A stretch of DNA of 64,000 nt, taken from assembly GCF_001625305.1 (NCBI RefSeq), contig NW_017802824.1:1030733-1094732 (forward strand), in the 5' to 3' direction. The notes under the pieces were generated by a model that searched no databases, was not told where the DNA came from, and was given only the letters and a program-made list of their open reading frames with translations. Source of the stretch: Branchiostoma belcheri (taxonomy: Eukaryota > Chordata > Leptocardii > Amphioxiformes > Branchiostomatidae). The translations under genes were made by a program, and so were the position numbers. Within the stretch, counting starts at the first letter, position 1. Every line of letters begins with the position of its first letter. Positions 21,968 to 32,657 of the stretch are shown in pieces.

Positions 21968-24900
21968 AGTGCATTGACTGACCAGGAGAGCGAGAGATAA
22001 TATTCTAAAGTGTAACTGGTGGAAATACTGCACTCAATCAGCAGAGTGTGGTGACTGCATGTTCGAAAAAGTCCAGAGAACAGTGTAACTAACATACTGA
22101 GTTGTGGAAGAAGTATGGGAGGTGGGCAGGAAGAGTGGGGCACAAGTTCAAGGTTAGAGTGCTCTATATACTAAGTTTTTTGGCGGGAAAACTTAATCCA
22201 ATTAATTAACCAGGTGAGGGTGCCAATTAATTTTTCTAGGTGGGAAAATGGACTGAACAAGGAATTGTTGTGGATTAATACAAAGATAGACAAGTTTTTC
22301 TGCGGGAGAATTTAAGTGTAAAGGTCTGAAGCAACAATTTAGGGGTAATTTGGCATTCAGCCACACAATATGAAGAATTTTTTAGTGTTGCTTAACAATT
22401 GAAATTGAAGTCGCTGGCTACAATAAACGTTAAATGAAAAGAGAAATGTGAGTGCAAGTTTGTGCATGTGGAGTGTTTTCTCGTGTTAATAAAGACACCA
22501 TACTCACTCCTCCCCATCTTCTTTCACGCAGCCCTGCCTACAAAAGTCTGGTTCTTCCTCCTGCTGCATTCCAGTCTCTGGGTCCGCATCTTGAAGAAAG
22601 AGAAACAAATTTTAAAGTCACTGTATTGACAAGAGCAATTGGCCTTACTAATGCAAGATATTATGTCACACAACATGCAAGTTTATGACAGTAAGAAAAG
22701 AGCTATTAACTAGAAAGGCCGACATTTGCTTGGGAGCAAATACAGCATATTTCAGTCCATCTCCCTCCCACGCAAAAGTGGACTATTCCAAACTTACCCC
22801 AGTGCAAAACTGGCAAAGGTTCTCAAATAAATGAATTAAATAGTAGCTATATGAGAACAAAGATGCAACAACAAGTACTTTGAATCTCGAAAGCTTTACT
22901 AATCTTATTACAGGTATGACAAAAACTAACAATGATGGAGTAGTTTGATACTATTTAGAAGGTCTTAGGAACATAAAATTGAATGTGTGGGTCATTACGC
23001 ACCACTTAGGTGCAATGTGACCTCAGGTAACCCGCAATGGAACACGTGTTCCATGGATGGAACCGGACATTCTTTAGATAGAATATGGAACGGGTATAGC
23101 ACTTTTGGCCCTTTTTTTGCTGAAAATAGCCATTAAAGTCCCCCAAACGAGTCATTTGGAAGTGGTTTATGCCAAATATGTGACTGCTATTCTGTAGACA
23201 CATGTTCAAGGTACCCTTATACCGAATTTCAGATCATTTGGTTGTAAAACCAGGGCTCAGGATCCAAAAATCCATTTTTGGGCGAAAAATGCCCCAAAAA
23301 ACCTTCATAAAAATTTTCAAAGGCATGTATCAAAAAAATGAAAAAAACGCCTAGGGGTATTGGCCCACTCTACCTCCTTGCCAAATTTCAGGTCATTTGA
23401 CTAAAAAATAACAGAGTTGAATCCCTTTGACTGTGTGGCAGGAGGAGAAGGAGAAGGAGAAGAAACATGAGAGAACACAATATATTTCATCCATACCATG
23501 GTATGGACTGAAATATAATAAATGCTGCCCGTAAAGGTCCAATTGAAAGCACTGTGAGTGCAGAAAGTGTGACATGCTGTATTTCAAATGACTAAAAATA
23601 CAATGTGGGACCAAGGAGGTTATACTGGAGACATTATACAATGTAAACTCTTTTGTCAGACTAATTGTTTAAAGATGTGAAAAGGAGTCTAGAAAAGTGT
23701 GACATACATACTATGCAATTAAAAGCAGTGAAAGCTTTAAAGACTGGATGATTGGATTATAGGATAGAAATTTATTAGCCTGGGTGTGTTGCTGAACAAA
23801 TAAAATATACTCACAAGTTACAACTGTGCCCGCTGTCTTCTCTCACTGCTTTGCTGTCTTCATTTCCTTCTGCATCTTCAAGTCAAATGGTTTGTTGAGC
23901 TGTCATCACAGGTTTCTCCCAGACTGGACAGCCTTAGCACACACCTAAAAATAATATAAAAGGATGTGTGATGGAAAAACATCCACAGGCAACACTGAAT
24001 AACCAAACTAATGATAACATCATGCAATTCAACTATCACATTGATTGAATAGATTTTGAAAGAGTTAGGCTTTAGAAAACTGCTTTTAAAAGTGTTACAA
24101 AATGTATTGTACTTGTAGCATGTCTAATACACCTCAGAGTTTGTAATAATAATAATAATAATGTGAGGCAAGAAATAAGTAATGTAAGTTGTCAAGCAAG
24201 TTGATGCACAAAAAGATACTAATAATAATTAGGCTTTTCAAAGTGTTACTGGTAGCAAGCTATGCCACAGCTCTTAATAATACATCCAATAGGAAAGGAA
24301 AAATCTATGACACTGTTGTTTTAAAAGTAGCAATGTAGACAAGTCAAGCTTATATACCAGACATTTATTCAAGTAAGGCAACACAAAATTAATGTGAAAG
24401 ATGTTTTGCTGCATGTGTGTTATTTTTATAAAGTGTAAGACGTAAGGGTAGTGTGCTAGAGTAAAACAGATCTTCTAAAGCACTGTCTCACCTGTGGGTG
24501 TTGTTGTTGTTGTCATCTTGCTCTTGTGTCACCCCGATCTTCTCTTGTCAGGTCCAGACAGTAGTCTTCAATACTGCATCAGTCAGCAGCCACCTAACTA
24601 CAGACATCAGAAGTTACACACTTGTTTCAAATAACAATTTGAAAGTAAATAGTAGGTTGAATGCAGAATTCAGATTTTTCTCACCTGACAGTCATCATCG
24701 GTCTTCAAATCACCTGGTCTGGTCCAATTTTCTCTTGTCGGGTTTATGAAGAATTCACCACTACTGCATCAGTCAGCAGCCACCTAACTATACAGACAGT
24801 AGAAGTTACACACTTGTCTCAAATAAGACCAAATAGCTGTCGGTAAAATGCAGAATTGGGATTTTTCTCACCTGATATTCCTCTTCGGTACCAGTCTTCA

Positions 24901-26874
24901 AATCTTCTGGTCCAATCTGTCTTGTTAGGTTCAGACAGTAGTCTTCACTCCTGTATAAGTCAGCAGCCACCTAACTATACAGACATTAAAAGTTACATAC
25001 TTGTCTCTCAAATAAGACCAAATAGTTGTAGGTTAAATGCAGAATTGGGATTTTTCTCACCTGATATTCGTCTTGAATCTTCAAATCATCTGGTCAGGTC
25101 CTATCTGTCTTGTCAGGTTCAGACAGAAGTCTTCAATACTGCATCAGTCAGCAGCCACCTAACTATACAGACATTAGAAGTTACACACTGTCTCAAACAA
25201 CATGAAGTAAATAATAGGTTGAATAAAGAATTCAGATTTTTCTCACCTGATATTTCTCTTGGGTCTTCAAATCATCTGGTCTGGTTCAGTCTGTCTTCTC
25301 AGGTTCAGACAGTAAGTCTTCACTACTGCATCAGTCAGCAACCACCTAACTATATAGACAGAAGTTACACACTTGTCTCAACTAAGACCAAATAATTGTA
25401 GGTAAAATGCCATATTGGGATTTTTCTCACCTGATATTCCTCTTCGGTCTTCAAATCATCTGGTCCAATCTGTCTTGTCAGGTTCAGACAGGAGTCTTCA
25501 TTACTGCATCAGTCAGCAGCCACCTAACTATACAGACCTTAACACTTGTCTCAAATAATACCAAGTAAATGGTAGGTAAAATGCATAATTGGGATTTTTC
25601 TCACCTGATATTCCTCTTCAGTCTTCAAATCATCTGGTCTGGTCAGGTTCAGACAGAAGTTCTCACTACTGCATCAGCCTTCATCTAACCATACATACAT
25701 TATAAGTTGGACACTTGTCTCAAATTAAAAACTAGCAATGCACACACACACCTTAAATATCTTTACAAACACATACATCGACGAAAATTCTACATAATGA
25801 CCATAAAAACGGTGATAGAAACAACAATAGATAAATCAACCTCCTTCAACTGAAACTTTATGTGGAATACGAAAGAAAATATTTTGAAAACAGGAATTGC
25901 TACCTTCAAGCATAGTCATCTATAGTGTTTGCGCCAGAAATACTTGGGCTTGGTCATTACTATTTACTGAATTACTCTGAAAAAGGAAACAAACAAGCTT
26001 TTGAATTATAAATGATACATTGCAAATGATAATGAAGAACGAATTTCAAAGTATAGTCAACTCGACTTAACTACTTTTCAACCGTTTTGTATCGTTTTCA
26101 TTTCGGCGCCCTGAAGCTCTGAGGCCCCCATATCTTGTTTACGCAAATTTTTGGCGGGAAAAATAACTAATTATGTACACGGCCACATTCCAACAGGTGT
26201 TTTGAACCACGTGGAGGTAAAGAGAGAAAAAGGTTTAGTCAATGCAGAATTTCTTTCGACAAATATAACCTCAAAACGCTAAACAATTGAATAAAATGGC
26301 ACATACATTTACTACTTGACAAGCGCATCGCACATTGAAAATATTGAAAACGCAGCAGCTTGATAAGACCTTTTCTAAGCCGGTCTAAAATTAGGAACGG
26401 TCGCTCTCTAATACAGGAATAGGTCATTTCTTTCGAAATATAACTTCACTTGTTCGTACTATAACGTTACTTGCTAAGGAATAATGTCAGCCAAATAATT
26501 TGCTGGTTTACCTGCAACAATGAGCGAAGCCGTCTCCATACCACGCTACTGTCCCGCCATTTTGTCTTCTCCAAAATTCGCCAGGTCAGGAAATCCGCAT
26601 TTTCTCTTCAAAACATCACCAGAACGCCACAAATCCACAGAGAAAACTCCCAAACATTCTGCTGCACACTTATTAAGACATTCTACCGACGATAACGCTA
26701 AAAAGCACCCAGAAATTTGTATATAAAAAATCAGCTCAGAGTATCCCCGTCGTTCGAAAGCGCCATTTTGAATGGACCATACCAAACTTGTTTTCACACA
26801 GGTGTGCAAAATGGCCCTGTATAATTAATGTCAAACTGGTAATCTAATTATGACGACCAATGACAGGCCGTTTC
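21968..26874 (-). repeat. Right arm of the 9.5-kb giant inverted repeat
   Basis: Mirror of 17398-21906. It differs by containing about seven, not four, copies of the 190-bp exon-like unit (24530-25730) and by an 812-bp mobile element at 22708-23519 that is missing from the left arm. The putative first exon at about 26516-26690 reads on the minus strand. The ATG that opens a short frame in the left arm is followed by a stop after four codons here, so the frame is not conserved. Confidence 0.9.
22708..23519. mobile_element. Helentron-like non-autonomous element, copy 2, inside the right arm
   Basis: It starts at AACTAGAAAGGCC and ends at ATATAAT. A tag ATATTTCAGTCCAT at 22747-22760 has its exact reverse complement at 23503-23516. 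The left palindrome arm keeps the empty site (reverse complement AGCTATTAAATGCTGCC at about 21050-21066), showing that insertion made no target duplication longer than one to three bases. Internal sequence (ACCTCC..GCCAAATTTCAGGTCA) matches copy 1 at 10888-11610. Confidence 0.7.
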
Positions 26875-28965
26875 GGTGCCGGGAACTTATATGTGCCGAA
26901 GAAGGACGATTAGATTATCTAATTACGAAGAATACTAACGTTAATGTCAATCTCGGTGAAAAGAAAATGGATGAAAATGCAACTACAGGGCACCTTTAAA
27001 TTAGTATTTCTATCATCACAAATTAACGTTTTCAAGAATGAGCTGTTATGTGGTCACAGTATGAAACATAACACTTTTGCCCAATTTTCCTATTCATTTA
27101 TTTTCGCGGGGACTTTATTCCGTGGTAGAATACACATCTTCCACACACAGGTAAACCTGTCCTTGGTGCTGAACACCATCCACCCACAAGAAAACCTAAC
27201 AAAGTTCCCACATGCCATAGAACCCGAACTGTGTTCGATCGTGTTCGATCTGGGCAATTCGAATCGAACCCGCGTTCTATTTCGGGGTCACCTCGGGGTC
27301 ATTTACAATAAAGCGGCAAAACAAGCCTGTCTGCCTCCGTGCCGTGCAACAGATAAAAAACAACACTTTTCTATAGATAAAAACAGTTTCCTGGACAGTA
27401 CATGTCCGCTATCATTTTTTTGTGGACATGTAACATGTAGCAGCAAAGCTACTGTCGTATCCTTGGGTGACCTTGAATACTGTAATGATTCTTTACGCCA
27501 GTATGAATAACACAATGCAGACTTTTGGTCGACATGACATGTCTGCAAAACTCGTTTTAACCTGCAAGCATGGAAAGTCAAGCATACTCCATTCACGGCT
27601 CAAAATGACCGTTATGGTTGTCCCGAAAATCGTGTTTTAGGGATTTTTTAAAAATGGCCTCAATTTTGAATTATGGGTAATTTAGTGAGAAAAATGTTAA
27701 GAAAAATCATTTTTTCACCAATATGTCGACAAAAACTAGACTTAAAACCAGAAATTAAAAAATCCCTAAAACACGATTTTTGATCTTATTCGTAGTCGTC
27801 GAAGAATATAAAAATCGGGAATCTGGGGTAATATACGTAGCCAGGTTAAAACGATGTTTGCCTAAAAACATGACATGACTTGTGGTCGGAAATCCGAAAA
27901 AATCGTCTTTCGGAGCGAAATTTTGAAAAATCAATGATTTAACATAAACAGCTAATATTAAAAGGATGTTAAGACGATAATTTCATTTTAATTTGACGAA
28001 ATTTATCATTAAATCCTTTTTGTTTATTTTCAAGTGTTTTACTGGTAGGCCAAACTCGGCCCAAATAGCGTCTTGTAATCCGATACCTTTTAGAACGCGC
28101 CTAGCAATGGGAAAGAATACCGTAGTGACAGACCGCCGTGATGATATTTGGTAGGTGGGTAGGTCTTGATGAGACCTGGAACTGATTAGATTTTGACCCC
28201 CCCCCGCGGCTTGTCATGGTACTGCAGCAGAACTTCCGGTTTTGATATCTCATGATCCAGGCAGGCTAGAGTAACAAAATTTACATGGTATATAGTTCTT
28301 GTGTTGGAGATGAAGTGACATGTGTTTGAGTCCCCTAGCTTCTTGCTCTGGAACTGCAGGAGCGTTTGTTGAAAAATGTTTAAAGGAGGATAACTCAAGA
28401 ACCGATTGATGGATCGTCGTGATTTTTGGTATGTAGGTACTTAAGTGATGCTTGACATATGACACATGATATTACAATTATGCAAATATGGATGTAATTT
28501 GCATAATTAATGAGGAAATTCTTTAACTCAGCTGCATTCCATGATAGGGCTATGTGACATATGTCAAGCTTGTGACATATGTAATTAAGAACGAGAGTAA
28601 CACAGACAGATATCGATTATGCAAATGACGACTTAATTTGCATAATTATTAAGAAAATGTTATGATTCCATAGTGTAACTGCATGGAATTTCATACTTGG
28701 GGTATTTGAATGTGAACATAATTAAACATAACTTATTCAAATAAGGGCATCATTTGCATAATTTATGAGGAAATGCTATAATGGCATTCTTTGTTAAGAC
28801 AAGACTGTATTTTGGTGTAGAATATGATCAACAGATATAATTCATGCAATTGAGGATCCTATTTGCCGAATCAGGGGGATTAATGTATACTTTCTTAATC
28901 ATAAGAAAGTCATTTGGCGAAGGTATGAGATCGTTGTAAAAAAAAAGCAAGCTGTGGTCAACATG
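26875..28965. other. Gene-free stretch right of the palindrome
   Basis: A 188-codon frame at 26944-27510 has no recognised domain and no good splice context. At 28470-28870 a loosely repeated unit with ATTATGCAAAT and ATTTGCATAAT motifs occurs about four times; similar motifs appear at 5620-5780. I call no gene here. Confidence 0.5.
27520..27888. repeat. Nested inverted repeat
   Basis: The outer arms TCGTTTTAACCTG (about 27553) and CAGGTTAAAACGA (about 27842) enclose inner arms AATCGTGTTTTAGGGATTTT (about 27627) and AAAATCCCTAAAACACGATT (about 27760). The inner pair is perfect over some 25 bases. It is probably a foldback-type element. Confidence 0.7.
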
Positions 28966-29246
28966 TGTTAGTCCGCTAAAATATACTTTTGGCATTGTTT
29001 GTTGTATAGTATGTATACAGTCATGCATTTGGCAAATATTTTGGCCAGTACTGAGTTTCTACTCGATCTTTCCAGCCGCCACCTCTGAAGCCTGGAAGAG
29101 GAAGACTATTGAGAATATAAACTATTCTATTAAAACTATTATGTAACATTAGGAGAATGTAGGTCAGGAGACCTCAGGGTTAAGACAACTACGACGAAAA
29201 CGAACGGTCATTGACCCTAATCGGACTCTCTCAATAAGATCTGAGC

Positions 29247-29820
29247 ATGATGGCCGCCGCCACCAGTCTGCTCCGAGGGGCCTTCCGCAGCTCTCGGGCT
29301 GCCGTGCGTCTGTCCTGCCGACATCCGTACAGCACGGAGGCGGCGGCTACGAGCGCCAGCGGAGTCAACCTAGTCGAGGCGCATGTGGACTGGCTCACGA
29401 AGGTGCAGGCCCAGCCTCCGGTCCGTGTTCGCGGGAGGGAATGGGCTGCCCGGGTCTCACAGCCTCAACTTTCCCGAGTTCCTCTCCCCGCCGAGACCCG
29501 GCTATCCCCGCGTCTTCACGCCCGACGCGCAGGTGAACGCCAGTCCCGAGGAGTGCGCCGTCCCGGCCAGGAAGCTTCTGGAAGACCTGCTGGACCAGGC
29601 GAACGAAGGCGCCGTCCTGTTCCGCGGCCTACCCCTCCACACGCCCGAGGATTTCTCCCGCTTCATGTCCAACCTTGGCCTGAAGTTGACAAGTTACAAA
29701 GGCGGCTCAGGTGTACGGCATAACCTGGCAGCGTCCGTGGACACAGCCAGTAACGAACCACCAGACTTCTGTATCGAACCGCACAATGAGATGGCCTACA
29801 CCGACCATTTTCCGGAAAAG
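29247..29820 (+). pseudogene. Duplicated first exon of the dioxygenase gene, frameshifted
   Basis: This 574-nt block is a near-identical copy of the functional first exon at 32658-33230, with flanks duplicated from about 28966 to 30330. One extra G in the run at 29443-29445 shifts the frame after residue 66, so the mitochondrial presequence is separated from the catalytic HNE motif. A downstream ATG at 29383 would open the shifted frame through the same donor (GAAAAG|GTTTTT), giving a protein without a presequence if it spliced to the exons at 35085 onwards. No own exons 2-5 follow; a LINE fragment does. Most likely a pseudo-exon, less likely an alternative first exon. Confidence 0.8.
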
Positions 29821-30365
29821 GTTTTTAAATGAAATTCTGTGTGATTCCTCTTCTAATATTCTCGAAAACTAACATCATAATCGCATAAGTATGAATCAAT
29901 CCATTAACCAAGTGACGCAATATATTTAGCGTTAAGAGTCACAATAACGTTCTTTCAATACGTCCGCGACAGAACAAATACAAGTTTTGTGGTCTAGACA
30001 TGTTTGTTTAGACAGCATAAGCACATAGCCTGTTCCCAATCCTGACATCTCTCTCAATAATTAGAGTTACAGAAGCAGGTGCTGACCAAAATTTTGTGTG
30101 CCCTTACTAAAAGATGTAGGTTTAATACATAGCTGTCTACAGACTAGTCGATGCGTAACTTGCAACCTGCAAACTGGTCTGCACTGGTTTGACATCTGTT
30201 GCCAATTTGGTTGATCGGTACCAGTTCAGCACTGTAATGAGAATTCACAGTGGAAAATGTTCACTTCCACAGGGGTTTATCCCATGAACTGTGAGCAGGT
30301 GACGTGTCAATGGAAAATTTGTTCAAACTGATCATATGGTTGGACAGTATAGGCAATTAGTATGA

Positions 30366-31130
30366 GAAGCTTCCGGTCCCGATCAGGTACATGCACATGT
30401 CCACAAAGAACTTTAATAGTGACATAATAATAATCCCGATTCTACGGGCCATTTTTTCAGAGAAGCCTGGACTATGGCACAGTGCCCGAGTCGTGGAAGA
30501 AAGCCAACATAGCTCCAATATTGTTGGAGCGCGAAACCTTCTCTCCGTGGCAAAAACTCTCTCGGCAGCAAATCGTCCCTCGCGGCCGCATGTTACTCGC
30601 GTCGCTCAGAGAAAAAATAACGCCGACGCCCAACAAGACTGCGAAGGAGGCTAGCTCCAATATACGAAAAAGGAAACAGGTATAAGGTTGGAAATCATAG
30701 ACCGATATCACTAATATCAATCTACTGCAAACTCATGGAACACGTTACTACTAGTGCCATGATGAGCCACTCGGATGGCAATGACATCTTGTGTGAAATG
30801 CAACACGGTTTCAGACAAGGCAGAGCCTGTGCAACACAACTCCTCTCCCTTGTCGATGACCTTGCAGCAAAGACTGAAACACTGGCATACAAACTAACCT
30901 GGTTCTGATGGACTTTGCCAAGGCCTTTGGCAAAGTTCCCCATCGCCAGCTCATACACAAACGTGAGCACTATGGCGTTAGGGGTAAGTCTCTGGCCTGG
31001 ATCCAACAGTTCCTGACTGGTAGGACGCAGCGTTTCAACAACAGTGCCAGACAAGCTGCTGCGATGCAGCTCAGCGTAGCGATCCCGTCTTGCTGCTGCC
31101 CTGGGATCTTGTACAAGGTGTTGAGGAAGA
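30366..31130 (+). mobile_element. Broken non-LTR retrotransposon, reverse transcriptase fragment
   Basis: Joined over several frame breaks the translation shows classic LINE RT blocks: VPESWKKANIAPI, then GNHRPISLISIYCKLMEHV, QHGFRQGRACATQLLSLVDD, LVLMDFAKAFGKVPH (with the first catalytic Asp) and GKSLAWIQQFLTGRTQ. The YxDD block, endonuclease and 3' end are missing. A 130-bp insertion at 30522-30651 interrupts the RT. The style is CR1/Jockey-like. It lies between the duplicated exon 1 copies. Confidence 0.85.
30522..30651. mobile_element. 130-bp insertion with 12-bp target duplication in the RT fragment
   Basis: TAGCTCCAATAT occurs at 30510-30521 and again at 30652-30663, exactly flanking the insert. 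Removing insert plus one duplicate restores an uninterrupted RT reading (NIAPI-YEKGNR). The insert is GC-rich (contains GCGGCCGC), has no poly-A tail and no terminal inverted repeats. A 12-bp duplication would fit target-primed insertion. The source is unknown. Confidence 0.8.
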
Positions 31131-31380
31131 TGGTCTTCTCTGCACAAAAACGGCGCAAATCCACAGTGAAATCTTCCCAACGCTCTTCTGCATTCTTTCA
31201 ATTTGCAAAGACAAAAACTCGCAAAAGTATCCAGAGAGTTACAAAACATCATACCAGAGTAGTCCTGTCATACTTGTACGAAAGCGTCATATTTTGAGCC
31301 GACCATGGCCATGCCAAATGTGTTTTCCATATTTTTACACAGGTGTTGAATGGCTTTGTCTCAATAAAATGTAATAATTA
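31130..31380 (-). repeat. Third, partial copy of the palindrome arm end
   Basis: On the minus strand the region shows CACCTGTGTAAAAA, TCAAAATATGACGCTTTCGT, ACTCTGG, GGATACTTTT and GTGGATTTG in the same order as 17470-17660. It is much more diverged than the two arms are from each other. It abuts the LINE fragment, so the element's outer 250 bp exists as a dispersed repeat. Confidence 0.6.
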
Positions 31381-32390
31381 GTATTGAATGTGAATACTAG
31401 CTGCTAGTCTAGCTAATTGCTGTCACAACTTTAAAATTGATATATAACCGGCTTAGAAATACATCATAACGTAGTCTAGTCATGGAGCTTTGAAATAAAC
31501 TTCATCGTTCATTCGACTCAACGAATCCCAATTTTCTCGCCCGATGAAAATATCATGTCAGTTATCAGAATAATCTGCAGGTGTCAATGGGGACGCCTAG
31601 CGATCAAATCATGTCAAGTTGCCCTATGCGGGTCTTCCTGCAATGACACGTTCAGTCGTTTGGCGGCGCCTTTTTTGCACTGTGTGTGAAGACGCACTTT
31701 CTTTATACATTAATTTTGTATATCCATGGAGGTAGAATTTTTTTCTACCTCCATGATTTATCCAAGTATACATCGGTTTCGGTCCCTATAGTTCAGTATT
31801 GTTATGTTGACACACAAACAAAAAGGTTTCTAAAAGCTCATTCTAAAACACTACACTACGTTTTCCAATATTTTTTAGCCTTGCTGTATACAGCTAACAA
31901 TGCCAAAGGTACATTTAGCGGATTAACACCCCTCACACTGCAAGTAAATTTTATGGATGACATTTTGTTGCCCGCTGACAGTGGTCAACATGCCGAAAAT
32001 GGGCAAAGATGTATGTTGCCATGCAGGGACGTGGATGGCAGATAAAGAGAAGAGAAGACAAGACAAGGCTCTGATTTAATGTTTTGTCCGTTTACTTTGA
32101 TGCATGCAGTGATGTATTTCATTCCTTTTATACTACTAGCTAGTATATGTAATGGTGGCTATGTATGTGTGATGTTCCCACGGAATCAAAACAATTTGTA
32201 CGATGATTGAAAACTTTTATTTTTCAGTTGTTTCAGTGAGATTGGATGTTGTAATAGTTGGCATTAAACTTAATATAGGTATCATTTCTTACTTTAATAA
32301 CATTTATGATGTCAAAATTTGAAAATGTGTCTGTGGAGGATGTCATTCATAAAATTTACTTGCTGTAGCCTTAGAACATGTGTGAGGGGA
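31381..32390. other. Gene-free stretch between the exon-1 copies
   Basis: No supportable gene. It holds a small hairpin at 31724-31757 (CCATGGAGGTAG and CTACCTCCATG) and otherwise unstructured AT-rich sequence. The 119-codon frame at 31686-32045 has no known domain. Confidence 0.5.
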
Positions 32391-32657
32391 GTTAGTCCGC
32401 TAAAGATGTACTTTTGGCATTGTTTGTTGTATACAGTCATGCATTTGGCAAATAATTTGGTCAGTACTAGTTTCTACTCGATCTTTCCAGCCGCCACCTC
32501 TGAAGCCTGGAAGAGGAAGACTATTGAGATTCAGAATATAAACTATTATGTAACATTAGGAGAATGTAGGTCACGAGACCTGGGTACCGGTTAAGACAAC
32601 AACGACGAAAACGAACGGTCATTGACCCTAATCGGACTCTCTCAATAAGATCTGAGC

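Noticed and set aside
24856..25395. 179-codon plus frame in the right palindrome arm
   Set aside because: Runs through the tandem exon-like units in antisense; not open in the left arm, no known domain.
26944..27510. 188-codon plus frame next to the palindrome
   Set aside because: No recognisable domain, no exon partners and biased composition; it may be chance in a 64-kb window.
30722..31252. 176-codon minus frame over the RT fragment
   Set aside because: Antisense of the LINE reverse transcriptase, which shows clear RT motifs on the plus strand.
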